Origin: Mytilus edulis
Lineage: Eukaryota; Mollusca; Bivalvia; Mytilida; Mytilidae
Reading direction: 5' to 3'
DNA length: 64,000 nucleotides
Assembly (NCBI RefSeq): GCF_963676685.1
Contig: NC_092346.1
Coordinates: 32,873,133 to 32,937,132, forward strand
In this document: positions 41,404 to 54,600 of the stretch, in pieces
Layout of the letters: each line of letters opens with the position of its first letter
Position numbering within the stretch: the first letter of the stretch is position 1
Made by a program: the position numbers and the translations under genes
The notes under the pieces: model-generated
What the model saw: only the letters and a program-made list of their open reading frames with translations
Told to the model about the DNA's origin: nothing
Database searches by the model: none

Positions 41404-43861
41404 GTAAGAATATGAATATTTTTGTAATATTTGCCACAGGACACTTCAGAGGACAGCAATTAGTATATATTAATTCCCTTATACAAAACAATTGGTTTGT
41501 TTTTGCCAAAATTTTATACTAATAACCTAAAAAAAAATAAACTTGAAAAATTCATTTAAATTAAAACATAAAACTTTCCATGTATTTTTAACTATGCAAA
41601 TTTACACTCCTCTCCCTTTCTGGATTTAAACCTTCTGGTATGGAAATACATCAAGCATTTCAATTTCAATCCAAATGGCCATTTAATTGCCTAAGCTTTA
41701 AGGATTATAAATTATTGTGACTTGCAGAATGCCAACCTGACAATAGAATACGAACAAAAAAATAAACACAAAAATTATGATTTCCTTTTCTTAATTAAAA
41801 TCTAATGTATATTGTTTAGTAGGTATAAAAATGACGGAAATGAAATGAAGACATTTGTCATTATAACCACATTACCATTGGTTTTTCTCTATAAAATTCA
41901 TGACACGGTCATTTTGGCATGTTGCAAGTGAAACAATAAACCATTGTAGTCTTACATAATATTAAACCCATAAACCCATCAACTGTCAAAAATATGCAAA
42001 TAAGAGAAAAGTATTAACTAAATTTACTTCCTTCTGCATGTTCCAGTTATATTTATTTTAAAACCTTAAAGATTTTATACATAATTCATAAAGCATTTAG
42101 TGCCTTCTAGTATAGTGCAAGTTGATGCCTTTTATTGAGGAACAAAGTTTTTTATGTCGTAATAAAAATATTAATTTTTGTCGTCTTTGTTTCTGCGGAA
42201 CTTCAACAATAAATTGCATAATAATAAGTAGCTGAGTGTTTTATAAATATATGCAAACTTGCTTTTTATTTTTCTTTCTATCATTTTCTCACTTGTACGC
42301 TGATATTTTTTTTATCTACAAGGCTATTTTCGCCCTGGTATCCTGATATTTTAAAAAGCTATTTAACACAAAATTGGCATATATCATCAGCAATTTAGTT
42401 TTCATCTGCGGGTTGTTGTTAATTAGCTCTCTGTAAGCAGTCTAAAGGTAAAACTCTGAGATGAAACTTTTATCTTTGGTGGCATGGCTCTTATGCAAAT
42501 TGCATTTCTTTTAAGCTTGTTATTCTTGACAGAATCTCACATCTCCTCAGGAGCGAAAATCTTTCCAATTGAAATTCCTCTTCCCTCATAACGAGGGTCT
42601 GTAAGTGGGTACTAAATGGTTTAAATGTGATCTAGATGTACCTCTAAGTGTTCCCTATCTGTTTTCAGTTTATACAAGGCCGTTCTTTGTTTCACATGCT
42701 GTTAGGAGTAAGATATTCTCTCAAAAAAACTATGTATATAAGCACTATTGTTCGGCAATAAAAGTGTTTTTTTGTTAATAGCACTTTAGGTTCAAAACAG
42801 TAATATTAATTTTGTCGAAATTTCAAATGTCGAAAGTATTAATACAATCGGTGAAGTTTCTAACCACAAATATTTGATCTGAATACAAAATAATTATACT
42901 GCATGTAAAAACAGATGTTTCATAAAGATAAATACTAAGGCAAACATAATCATTGTCTTAATCTTTTCAGCACCAGGAGGTCATGGATATAGTCCAGAGA
43001 GTATGGGTTGGGATAGCCAGGCCATGGCACATATGAGTCCTCACAGTAAGTAGTTTAAACACCCCTGTACATATTTTGTGTTCTGATAAATTGAAAGATC
43101 AGATTAAGATGAATCTGTTAATCTCAGATTAGGCTTAATAGTTCATCAAAGGTTGAGTAAATTTGTTCACAGTTTAAGTGTAATTTGTTCACAATTTAAA
43201 AGTTAATGTGAAGCTTAATTGGTTCAAAGGATAAGCTCATAGAAAACAAACAATGTACAAATTGTTAAAGCACATGAAATCTTTCTGAATTAATATTGAG
43301 ATTGAATGTGAAGGAGATATTGGGTATATACAAATGAGACAGCTACCTAATAACATGTAGAAGAAAAAATAAGACATTTTTTGAAGTTCTGTGTCATATT
43401 GGGCTTAAATAAGCAAAGCAAAAGTATATAGCAATGCATACTTATAAAGTGACAATTTAAGTTTGAAAGAATTAATTACATGATAAAAAATTTAATATTA
43501 TTAATTTTTTTTAATTCCAGTGTTCCAAGGAAGACATGGTAGTGAAATGTATGATCAAATGAAGGGATATTCTCATATGGAAGGACAAAGATACGATATG
43601 CTTGGAGTTCAGGGTATGCATAGTAGTGACATGTTCGGAAGTACTGCTGTCACTGGCAGTAGTTCATACTCTCAGATGTCACAGTTACGACCACCAGTTC
43701 ATTCGCAAGCAATGCTAATACCAGGGCATCCGCATCATATGATGATGGGACACGGAGCCCACGGCATGAGTCCCATGTCAATGGGATCTGCTCAAAGTCC
43801 TCCATTACATGGCAGCTTGGACAGTATGGGTGCACACATTCCGGATATTCATGCTGGATAA
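41345..43861 (+). CDS. MEIS: Meis/homothorax TALE homeobox protein, C-terminal exons
   Basis: Meis proteins are nuclear DNA-binding cofactors of Pbx and Hox proteins. Exons 41345-41403, 42971-43045 and 43521-43861 join in phase. The first reads FINARRRIVQPMIDQSNRA, the recognition helix and tail of the TALE homeodomain, with the preceding Trp split by the intron. The second reads APGGHGYSPESMGW, then MAHMSPH. The third is a Met/His/Gly/Ser-rich transactivation tail (MFQGRHGSEMYDQMKGYS onward) ending at TAA 43859-43861. This sequence is diagnostic of Meis rather than Prep/PKNOX or TGIF. The N-terminal Meis domain and the first two homeodomain helices are absent from the window, although the upstream 40 kb on the same strand was read. 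Confidence 0.9.
41404..42970 (+). other. Meis intron
   Basis: This 1.6 kb AT-rich intron has no recognised repeat. Conserved regulatory elements are known in Meis introns of other animals, but none can be identified by eye here. Confidence 0.5.
42971..43045 (+). CDS. MEIS: Meis exon: post-homeodomain segment
   Basis: The 75 bp exon reads APGGHGYSPESMGWDSQAMA, then HMSPH. The acceptor is atcttttcag and the donor CACA|gtaagt. Confidence 0.85.
43046..43520 (+). other. Last Meis intron
   Basis: This 475 bp AT-rich intron carries a diverged 'gagacagctacctaataac' fragment of a mussel repeat near 43340. No other feature is visible. Confidence 0.45.
43521..43861 (+). CDS. MEIS: Meis last coding exon: C-terminal tail and stop
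   Basis: The ATG of MFQGRHG is created across the splice (A|TG). The 113 codons are rich in Met, His, Gly and Ser (HPHHMMMGHGAHGMSPMS) and end HIPDIHAG. Meis C-terminal tails have similar composition. The antisense frame at 43650-43898 is a shadow. Confidence 0.85.
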
Positions 43862-45534
43862 AAATCAGGAGTAAAACATTGTGCTTTAAAAAGAACAAGG
43901 AAATTTGGCTTGGCCTGCGAACATAATTAAGCCAAGGAATAAAGCGTGACTTACAAGTATTTGTGGGTACGGTAGTTTAAAACTACGGCCTATTTTATTA
44001 CAATCACGGTGATCTCTCAATCATTTAGCAGTCACTCATTGTGTGGAATCTAATTCCTAACGGTTGCAGGCTAGCCAAGGGAAGTAACTGGTGTGCTAGT
44101 CAATCTAACAGAGTAAGGGAGTCGACAACTGACTGCAGTTTTAAAACTAGTCTTCACAACTTGTTATAATGGGATATGGGGAAAACTACGCAAAAGTATT
44201 ATTAAAAAAAAAACGCAGTTCATGTTGACAATGAGTTGCCAAGTATTATATATGTATTTTGTTGTCTCTGGACAAGAAACACGTCTTGGTCACATATGTG
44301 CCGCATACCTCATGATGATCAAAATAAATGTACATTTGAATGGCCATGACTTTGTAAAGCATTCCACGTCAAAGTATGTTCTGTCAAACATCAACTCTTC
44401 AGTTGAAGGAATATGTTTTTGTGCCATGGAATATTTGAATTTTTTGTCACATGACATTGTTAAACCAATCAGAAGAGTTGCCCTGTAGTGGGGTGACCAA
44501 TTAAATTAAAGCTTTAAGATTTACCTCATTATTATTCCTTTGTAATTATAGCCAGTTCCATTGTGTTGGAAGTGGACATTTTATTTAATGGTGCATGTTA
44601 AAAAAAGTATTTGGTGCAAATTATTTGTATAGTAAAGATGTTTGTTGAATGTATGTTTATATATGTTATTGTGTATGAAAGTGAAAAATCATTATTTGGA
44701 GAGTTTTTTCTTTGTGTGACATTTTTATACTTTCTGGCCAGGCTGTTTAGATCTACTTGCAGTTTAATTTGTAAATGTTTTGTTGTTTTTGTTGAAGTTT
44801 GTTTGAATATTTTTTTTAGATTGAACAAATTTTAAGCTTGATATTTATTCGATCTGCCAGATTTTATTTTTTTTGATAATTAACCAATTTGTTTTTGGTT
44901 TGTGATTTGTTACAGAATGATTTTTTTTGTTTTTTTCTTTTATCTAAAAACAAGTACTAAGTTATTTCTAAGTGCTGACCATTTATTTATGATGTTTTTA
45001 AAAAAATGTTAAAGTGCAGATTTTAAACTGGCATGTAATTACTACATGTGTATTTAATTGTAAAGTAATATTAATGTCAGAGACTGCTGAAATCTTTCCT
45101 TTATCTTTTTGTACTGATTTTAACTAGAGAAAGACATATTTATATGTATATCTGTAGCAATTATTTTAGATTGTTTCAAGATGTCCGATATTACATTTCT
45201 TAACTATACTTCTTTTATGATTCCCCAATAAATATATATTTACATTTTTTATCATTTCAATGCCAGAATGAACAAAAAATAACTGAAAAAGATGTATCAA
45301 ATTTTCAGAAAATCTTAGACAATCATGCACGAGGTTTACCAAAAATACACTGAAATTGATTATTGTCTGAATGTGTCTGACTATGAGAAAATGAAAGATT
45401 GCAATGATGTGTGTGGTGAAGTGTGGAGCTGAGCTTGATGCTTAGGGACTTGTGAAAAATTTTAGGGAATTTTAATACGAGATTGTCAAATATTTTGAGC
45501 AAAATTCCAGAGAAATAAAAATTGTTGTAATAAA
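43862..45534 (+). other. Meis 3' UTR
   Basis: Long AT-rich non-coding sequence follows the stop. Candidate poly(A) signals are AATAAA at 45227-45232, 45514-45519 and 45529-45534. Frames at 44222-44488 and 44611-44835 have no domain and are likely chance. Confidence 0.6.
45227..45232 (+). terminator. Candidate Meis poly(A) signal
   Basis: This is the first canonical AATAAA after a 1.37 kb T-rich 3' UTR. Later AATAAA signals at 45514 and 45529 could be used instead. Confidence 0.45.
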
Positions 45535-45734
45535 CTAATTGCTTGTGTTTTATTATATTTGTTTGTCCAATATGTACCTGTTATTAAATGAGGTGGACGA
45601 TATCAAAGGGCCATTCATTCAAAACTTGTAAGTCAAAGGAAGGATTTGTATCTTACTATCAAATCCTTGGTAGAAGAAAAGCTGACAACAACAACATGGC
45701 AAAAAAAAACAACAAGAAACAACTAGCTTAAATA

Positions 45735-46830
45735 CAAACATGTCAATAAAAAACTTCATAGAAAAATACATTGGCCTTTAGTATCAAAATTATACTTGAT
45801 TGAAATACAAAAGTGTCAACAAAAAACTTCATAGAAAAATACATTGGCCTTTAGTATCAAAATCATATGTTTGTTAAAATACAAAAATGTCAACAAAAAA
45901 CTTCATAGAAAAATACATTGGCCTTTAGTATCAAAATCATACTTGATTGAAATACAAAAGTGTCAACAAACAACTTCATAGAAAAATACATTGGCCTTTA
46001 GTATCAAAATCATATGTTTGTTAAAATACAAAAATGTCAACAAAAAACTTCATAGAAAAATTCATTGAACTTTAGTATCAAAATTATACTTGATTGAAAT
46101 ACAAAAGTGTCAACAAAAAACTTCATAGAAAAATACATTGGCCTTTAGTATCAAAATCATACTTGATTGAAATACAAAAGTGTCAACAAAAAACTTCATA
46201 GAAAAATACATTGGCCTTTAGTATCAAAATCATATGTTTGTTAAAATACAAAAATGTCAACAAAAAACTTCATAGAAAAATACATTGGCCTTTAGTATCA
46301 AAATTATACTTGATTGAAATACAAAAGTGTCAACAAAAAACTTCATAGAAAAATACATTGGCCTTTAGTATCAAAATCATACTTGATTGAAATACAAAAG
46401 TGTCAACAAAAAACTTCATAGAAAAATACATTGGCCTTTAGTATCAAAATCATACTTGATTGAAATACAAAAGTGTCAACAAAAAACTTCATAGAAATAT
46501 ACATTGGCCTTTAGTATCAAAATTATACTTGATTGAAATACAAAAGTGTCAACAACAAAAATCATAAAAAAATACATTTGCCTTTAGTATCAAAATCATA
46601 CTTGGTTAAAATACAATAATGTCAACAACAAAAATCATAGAAAAATACATTGGCCTTTAGTATCAAAATCATACTTGGTTAAAATACAAAAATGTCAACA
46701 AAAAACTTAATTGAAAAATATATCTTTAGTATCAAAATTATACTGTACAAAATGTATTAAAATACAAAAACGCCAACAAAAAACTTCATAGAAAAATACA
46801 TTGCCCTTTAGTATCAAAAACACTTGGTTG
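45735..46830 (+). repeat. 73-74 bp minisatellite, about 15 copies
   Basis: The landmark 'cttcatagaaaaatacattg' recurs every 73-74 bp from 45754, and near the right edge copies diverge. Two unit types differ in the linker ('atacttgattgaaatac' against 'atatgtttgttaaaatac') and are intermixed. There is no ORF. It starts about 200 bp beyond the Meis poly(A) signals. Confidence 0.92.
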
Positions 46831-47029
46831 AAATGAAAAGGAAAAAGAATTCATATCTCAAATTTTCATTCAAAGATAAAATTTCAAATCATAAAAAAAG
46901 AAGATTTGCACTTGTTGAAACTGAAGATTGAAGATTTAAAAGATGATAAAAATGATCAGTCAAATATTTGATTTTTCCATGATTCATATAGTACCAAAAC
47001 TAGTTCAGATAAAACCTTCTGATTAGATA

Positions 47030-47140
47030 TAAGAAGATGTGTTATGAGACAAGTCTCCATCCAAGTCAAGGTCTTCAACAAGGAGCCCTGGCTCACACCA
47101 AACAGCAAGCTACAAAGTGCCCCCAAAATAAAAAGTTTCA
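47030..47140 (+). repeat. Dispersed mussel repeat ('aagaagatgtgg' family), short copy
   Basis: It starts aagaagatgtgttatgagac and ends 'cagcaagctacaaagtgccc'. It abuts the next dispersed repeat directly. Confidence 0.65.
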
Positions 47141-47636
47141 TTTTTATGCCCCAACCAAGATAGTAGAGGGGCATCATGTTTTTTGGTCTGTGTGTCCGCC
47201 CACCTACAATAGTAGAGGGCATTATGTTCTGGTCTGTGTGTCTGTTCGTCTGTTTGTTTGTCTGTCCTGCTTCAGGTTAAAGATTTTGGTCAAGGTAGTT
47301 TTGGATTAAGTTGAAGTCTAATCAACTTGACACTTCGTATACCCTTTATACGATCTTTCTAATTTTAATGCCAAATTTGATTTTTTGACCCAAATTTCAC
47401 TGTCCATTGAACATAGTAAAGGATAGTGCAAGTTTCAGGTTGGAGTTTTTGGTCAAGGTAGTTTTTGATTAAATTTAAGTCCAATCAACTTGAAACTTAG
47501 TACACATGTTTCCTATGACTTGATCTTTCTAATTTTAATGCCAGATTAGATTTTTCACCCCAATTTCACAGTCCACTAAACATAGAAAATGATAATGCAA
47601 GTGGGACATCTGTGTACTATGGACACATTCTTGTTC
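47141..47636 (+). repeat. Dispersed bivalve repeat ('TATGCCCC ... GGACACATTCTTGTT'), copy 3
   Basis: It starts 'tttttatgccccaaccaaga', has a short duplication of its 5' end ('atagtagaggg' twice) and a duplicated core, and ends 'ggacacattcttgttc'. The frames at 46956-47309 read through this repeat and are not genes. Confidence 0.78.
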
Positions 47637-48120
47637 TTCATGTCTTTTATCATATAGATATATAAAGTACAACAATTGAGGTAAAGAAAATATGAAATAA
47701 AGTCTCCAAAATTTTCCCCCTGCTGATTTTCATAGTCCATTTTCAGGAATCATTTGCCTGAAATGCATAACAAATTTATTAAGATCAATTTATATTGTGT
47801 TTTTCTTTAACAGTCATTCATCAATAAAGTATGTAAATTTAAATATTCAATTTTTTAAGAATATGTTGACACGAATTCACCTTCATTTTCATTTCAACAA
47901 AGTTAGGTTTGATTTTTTAGAATGAACAATTGTACGTTGAGAAATTAAGATAGAAAAAGTACTGTGAAAGTCTTCTTACTTGTTTGGTATCAGTTTTTGT
48001 TGATTTAATTTTCCCTTCTATCAACAAAAATGAAATACATATTTTTATTGAGTCAAAAAGTGTTCATTTTACATCTACAAATTTAAAACATCACAAACCA
48101 ACATTGATTACACATACCAA
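47637..48120 (+). other. Unannotated AT-rich stretch
   Basis: I see no gene or repeat here. It leads into the first 869 bp higher-order unit of the 30 bp array. Confidence 0.4.
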
Positions 48121-51100
48121 AAAATGTTATCAAAGAAGAAAAGCCTCTACCTAGAAAGCTCCCAACAACCATATGTTAAGTATATAACCTTTTATATAGG
48201 AGAATATCCGAAATACAACAAAATGAAGGAAAAAATAATATATAAATAGAAAAATAACAAAAAATCTTGATTGACCATTATAAACCAGGCACTTACTATC
48301 TAAGGAGGAATAATCAAGAACAAGATTGCAAATATCAAATATGAATAGAAGATCAAAAGAACATTTCCCCAAAACCAACTGACATCAAATGTAAAACTAT
48401 TAGATAGGTAGTAACCTAGTGTTATCAGAGTTGTCAGTATCCACTGTAATGTTATCAGAGTTGTCAGTATCCATGGTAGTGGTCTCAGCGTTGTCAGTAT
48501 TCACTGTAGTGTTATCAGAGTTGTCAGTATACACTGTAATGTTATCAGAGTTGTCAGTATCCATGGAAGTGGTCTCAGCGTTGTCAGTATTCACTGTAAT
48601 GTTATCAGAGTTGTCAGTATCCACTCTAATGTTATCAGAGTTGTCAGTATCCATGGTAGTGGTCTCAGAGTTGTCAGTATCCATGGTAGTGGTCTCAGAG
48701 TTGTCAGTATTCACTGTAGTGTTATCAGAGTTGTCAGTATACACTGTAATGTTATCAGAGTTGTCAGTATCCATGGTAGTGGTCTGAGAGTTTTTAGTAT
48801 CTACTTTAGTGTTATCATGGTTGTCAGTATCTACTATAGAGTTATCAGATTTGTCAGTATCATCTAAAGTGTTATCAGAAATGTAAGTATCAACTGTCAT
48901 GTAATCAAAGTTGTCAGTATCCAGTAATATGTTATCAAAGTTGTCAGAATCCACTTTAGTGTTATCAAAGTTGTCAGAATCCACTGTAGTCTTATCAAAG
49001 TTGTCAGAATCCACTGTAGTGTTATCAAAGTTGTCAGAATTCACTGATGTTATCATAGTTGTCAGCATCCTCTGTTGTGTTATAAAATTTGACTACACAT
49101 ACCAAAAAATGTTACCAAAGAAGAACAGCCTCTACCTAGAAAGCTCACAACAACCATTTTATATAGAACAATATCTGAAATACAACAAAATGAAGGAAAA
49201 AAAAATATATCAATAGAAAAATAACAAAACATCTTCATTGACCATTATAAACCAGGCACTTACTATCTAAGGAGGAATAATCAAGAACAAGATTGCAAAT
49301 ATCAAATATGAATAAAAGACCAAAAGAGCATTTCCCCAAAACCAACTGACATCAAATGTAAAACTATTAAATAGGTATCAACTAGAGTGTTGTCAGTATC
49401 TACGATAATAATATCCGAGTTGTCAGTATCCACTGTAGTGTTATCAGCGTTGTCAGTATCCACTGTAGTGTTATCTGAGTTGTCATTATCCAATGTAATG
49501 TTATCAGAGTTGTCAGTATCCACTGTAATGTTATCAGAGTTGTCAGTATCCATGGTAGTGGTCTCAGAGTTGTCAGTATTCACTGTAGTGTTATCAGAGT
49601 TGTCAGTATACACTGTAATGTTATCAGAGTTGTCAGTATCCATGGTAGTGGTCTGAGAGCTTTTAGTATCTACTTTAGTGTTATCATGGTTGTCAGTATC
49701 TACTATAGAGTTATCAGATTTGTCAGTATCATCTAAAGTGTTATCAGAAATGTAAGTATCAACTGTCATGTAATCAAAGTTGTCAGTATCCAGTAATATG
49801 TTATCAAAGTTGTCAGAATCCACTTTAGTGTTATCAAAGTTGTCAGAATCCACTGTAGTCTTATCAAAGTTGTCAGAATCCACTGTAGTGTTATCAAAGT
49901 TGTCAGAATTCACTGGTGTTATCATAGTTGTCAGCATCCTCTGTTGTGTTATAAAATTTGACTACACATACCAAAAAATGTTACCAAAGAAGAACAGCCT
50001 CTACCTAGAAAGCTCACAACAACCATTTTATATAGAACAATATCTGAAATACAACAAAATGAAGGAAAAAATAATATATCAATAGAAAAATAACAAAACA
50101 TCTTCATTGACCATTATAAACCAGGCACTTACTATCTAAGGAGGAATAATCAAGAACAAGATTGCAAATATCAAATATGAATAAAAGACCAAAAGAGCAT
50201 TTCCCCAAAACCAACTGACATCAAATGTAAAACTATTAAATAGGTATCAACTAGAGTGTTGTCAATATCTACGATAATAATATCCGAGTTGTCAGTATCC
50301 ACTGTAGTGTTATCAGCGTTGTCAGTATCCACTGTAGTGTTATCTGAGTTGTCATTATCCAATGTAATGTTATCAGAGTTGTCAGTATCCACTGTAATGT
50401 TATCAGAGTTGTCAGTATCCATGGTAGTGGTCTCAGAGTTGTCAGTATTCACTGTAGTGTTATCAGAGTTGTCAGTATACACTGTAATGTTATCAGAGTT
50501 GTCAGTATCCATGGTAGTGGTCTGAGAGCTTTTAGTATCTACTTTAGTGTTATCATGGTTGTCAGTATCTACTATAGAGTTATCAGATTTGTCAGTATCA
50601 TCTAAAGTGTTATCAGAAATGTAAGTATCAACTGTCATGTAATCAAAGTTGTCAGTATCCAGTAATATGTTATCAAAGTTGTCAGAATCCACTTTAGTGT
50701 TATCAAAGTTGTCAGAATCCACTGTAGTCTTATCAAAGTTGTCAGAATCCACTGTAGTGTTATCAAAGTTGTCAGAATTCACTGGTGTTATCATAGTTGT
50801 CAGCATCCTCTGTTGTGTTATAAAATTTGACTACACATACCAAAAAATGTTACCAAAGAAGAACAGCCTCTACCTAGAAAGCTCACAACAACCATTTTAT
50901 ATAGAACAATATCTGACATACAACAAAATGAAGGAAAAAATAATATATCAATAGAAAAATAACAAAACATCTTCATTGACCATTATAAACCAGGCACTTA
51001 CTATCTAAGGAGGAATAATCAAGAACAAGATTGCAAATATCAAATATGAATAAAAGACCAAAAGAGCATTTCCCCAAAACCAACTGACATCAAATGTAAA

Positions 51101-51660
51101 ACTATTAAATAGGTATCAACTAGAGTGTTGTCAGTATCTACGATAATAATATCCGAGTTGTCAGTATCCACTGTAGTGTTATCAGCGTTGTCAGTATCCA
51201 CTGTAGTGTTATCTGAGTTGTCATTATCCAATGTAATGTTATCAGAGTTGTCAGTATCCACTGTAATGTTATCAGAGTTGTCAGTATCCATGGTAGTGGT
51301 CTCAGCGTTGTCAGTATTCACTGTAGTGTTATCAGAGTTGTCAGCATACACTGTAATGTTATCAGAGTTGTCAGTATCCATGGTAGTGGTCTCAGCGTTG
51401 TCAATATCCACTGTAGTGTTATCAGAGTTGTCAGTATACACTGTAATGTTATCAGAGTTGTCAGTATCATCTAAAGTGTTATCAGAAATGTAAGTATCAA
51501 CTGTCATGTAATCAAAGTTGTCAGCATCCAGTAATATGTTATCAAAGTTGTCAGAATCCACTGTAGTGTTATCAAAGTTGTCAGAATCCCCTGTAGTGTT
51601 ATCAAAGTTCTCAGAATCCACTGTAGTGTTATCAAAGTTGTCAGAATTCACTAGTTATTC
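48121..51660 (-). repeat. 30 bp array, 869 bp higher-order repeat block
   Basis: Four higher-order units, the last one rearranged, each combine about 20 copies of a 30 bp repeat ('gttatcagagttgtcagtat' plus 'ccactgtaat') with about 260 bp of unrelated spacer ('aaggaggaataatcaagaac'). Offsets of 869 bp are exact between units starting near 49302, 50171 and 51040. On the minus strand each unit keeps one frame of 203-222 codons open, made of 10-residue repeats such as DTDNSDNITV. The plus strand also stays open over shorter spans. I class it as satellite-like DNA with coding potential unproven. Confidence 0.88.
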
Positions 51661-54600
51661 ATAGTTGTGTCAGCATCCACTGTTGTTTTATAAGATTTAT
51701 CAGTATCTACTGTAGTATTAACGGAATTGTCAGTATCAAGTAATATGTTATCAAAGTTGTCAGAATCCACTGTAGTGTTAACAACGTTGTCAGAATCTCC
51801 TGTAGTGTTATCAAAGTTGTCAGAATCAACTGTAGTATTATCAAAGTTGTCAGAATCCACTAGTGTTATCATAGTTGTCAGCATTCACTGTTGTGTTATA
51901 AGAGTTATCAGTATCTACTGTAGTATTAACGGAGTTGTCAGTATCCACGGTAATATTATCAAAGTTGTCCGTATCTACTGTAGTGTTATTAGAGTTGTCA
52001 GTTATCAAAGTTGTCCGTATCTACTGAAGTGTTATCAGAGTCGTAAGTATCTAATGTCATGCAATGAGAGTTGTCAGTATCTACTGTATTGTTATCAGAG
52101 TCGTCAGTATCTACTGTAGTGTTATCAAAGTTGTTAGTATCTAATGTCATGCTATCAGAGTTGTCAGTATCTACAGCAGTGTTATCCGCATTGTAAGTAT
52201 CCACTGTCTTATCAGAGTTGTCAGTATCCACTGTTGTGATATTAGAGTTGTCAGTTTCCACTGTAATGTTATCAGAGTTGTCAGTATCCACTGTAATGTT
52301 ATCAGAGTTGTCAGTTTCCACTCTAATGTTATCAGAGTTGTCAGTTTCCACTGTTGTGTTATCAGAGTTTTCAGTATCCAATGTAGTGTTATCAGAGTTG
52401 TCAGTATCTAACGTCTTGATATCAAAGTTGTCCGTATCTACTGTAGTGTTATCAGAGTCGTTAGTATCTAACGTCATGATATCAAAGTTGTCCGTATCTA
52501 CTGTACACAAAGTGTTATCATAGTTGTTACTAACAACTGTAGTGTTAACAGAGTCGTCAGTATCGACTGTAGTGTTATCAGAGTTGTGTGTATCTAACGT
52601 CATGATATCAAAGTTGTACGTATCTACTGTAGTGTTATCAGAGTCGTTAGTTTGTAATGTCATGCCATGAGAGTTGTCAGTATCTACTGTATTGTTATCG
52701 GAGTCGTCAGTATCTTCTGTAATGTTTATCAGAGTTGTCAGTATCCACTGCAATGTTATCAGAGTTGTCAGTATCTATTATAGTGGTACATAGTTGTCAG
52801 TATCGACCGTAGTGTTATCAGAGTTGTAAGTATCTACTGTAGTTTTATTATAGCTGTCACTATCTACTTGGTGTTTTCAAAGTTGTCAGTATCCACTGTA
52901 GTGTTTCCAGAGCTGTAAGTATCCACTAAGTGTTTTCAGAGTTGTCAGTCTCAGCTGCAGTGTAATAAGAGTTGTCAGAATCTACTGTAGTGTAATGTTA
53001 TCAGAGTTGTCAGTATATACTGTAGTGTTATCAGAGTTTTTAGTATCCACTGTAGTGTTATAAGAGTTATCAGTATCTACTGTAGTATTAATGGAGTTGT
53101 CAGTATCCACGGCAATGTTATCAAAGTTGTCCGTATCTACTGTATTGTTATCAGAGGTGTGAGTATCTAAGGTCATGATATCAAAGTTGTACGTATCTAC
53201 TGTAGTGTTATCAAGAGTCGCTAGTATCTACTGTAATGTTATCAGAGTTGTGAATATCTAACGTGATGATATCAAAGTTGTCCGTATCTACTGTAGTGTT
53301 ATCAGAGTCGTCAGTATCTATTGTAATGTTATCAGAGTTGTGAGTATCTAACGTCATGATATCAAAGTTGTCCGTATCTACTGTACACAAAGTGTTATCA
53401 GAGTTGTTACTAACTACTGTAATGTTAACAGAGTCGTCAGTATCTACTTTAATGTTTATCAGAGTTGTCAGTATCCACTGCAATGTTACCAGAGTTATTA
53501 GTATCTACTATAGTGGTACATAGTTGTCAGTATCGACCGTAGTGTTATCAGAGTTATAAGTATCTACTGTAGTTTTATAATAGTTGTCACTATCTACTTG
53601 GTGTTTTCAAAGTTGTCAGTATCCACTGTAGTGTTTCCAGAGCTATCAGTATCCACTAAGTGTTTTCAGAGTTGTCAGTCTCAGCTGCAGTGTAATAAGA
53701 GTTGTCAGAATCTACTGTAGTGTAATGTTATCAGAGTTGTCAGTATCTACTGTAGTGTTATCAGAGCATTTAGTATCCACTGTAGTGTTATAAGAGTTAT
53801 CAGTATCTACTGTAGTATTAACGGAGTTGTCAGTATCCACGGCAATGTTATCAAAGTTGTCCGTATCTACTGTATTGTTATCAGAGGTGTGAGTATCTAA
53901 GGTCATGATATCAAAGTTGTACGTATCTACTGTAGTGTTATCAAGAGTCGCTAGTATCTACTGTAATGTTATCAGAGTTGTGAATATCTAACGTGATGAT
54001 ATCAAAGTTGTCCGTATCTACTGTAGTGTTATCAGAGTCGTCAGTATCTACTGTAATGTTATCAGAGTTGTGAGTATCTAACGTCATGATATCAAAGTTG
54101 TCCGTATCAACTGTACACAAAGTGTTATCAGAGTTGTTACTAACTACTGTAATGTTAACAGAGTCGTCAGTATCTACTGTAATGTTTATCAGAGTTGTCA
54201 GTATCCACTGCAATGTTACCAGAGTTATTAGTATCTACTATAGTGGTACATAGTTGTCAGTATCGACCGTAGTGTTATCAGAGTTATAAGTATCTACTGT
54301 AGTTTTATAATAGTTGTCACTATCTACTTGGTGTTTTCAAAGTTGTCAGTATCCACTCTGGTGTTTCCAGAGCTATCAGTATCCACTAAGTGTTTTCAGA
54401 GTTGTCAGTCTCAGCTGCAGTGTAATAAGAGTTGTCAGAATCTACTGTAGTGTAATGTTATCAGAGTTGTCAGTATCTACTGTAGTGTTATCAGAGCATT
54501 TAGTATCCACTGTAGTGTTATAAGAGTTATCAGTATCTACTGTAGTATTAACGGAGTTGTCAGTATCCACGGCAATGTTATCAAAGTTGTCCGTATCTAC

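Noticed and set aside
48419-48787. Plus-strand MLSELSVST repeats as a protein
   Set aside because: It is the opposite strand of the 30 bp array; it stays open only because the repeat lacks stops in several frames.
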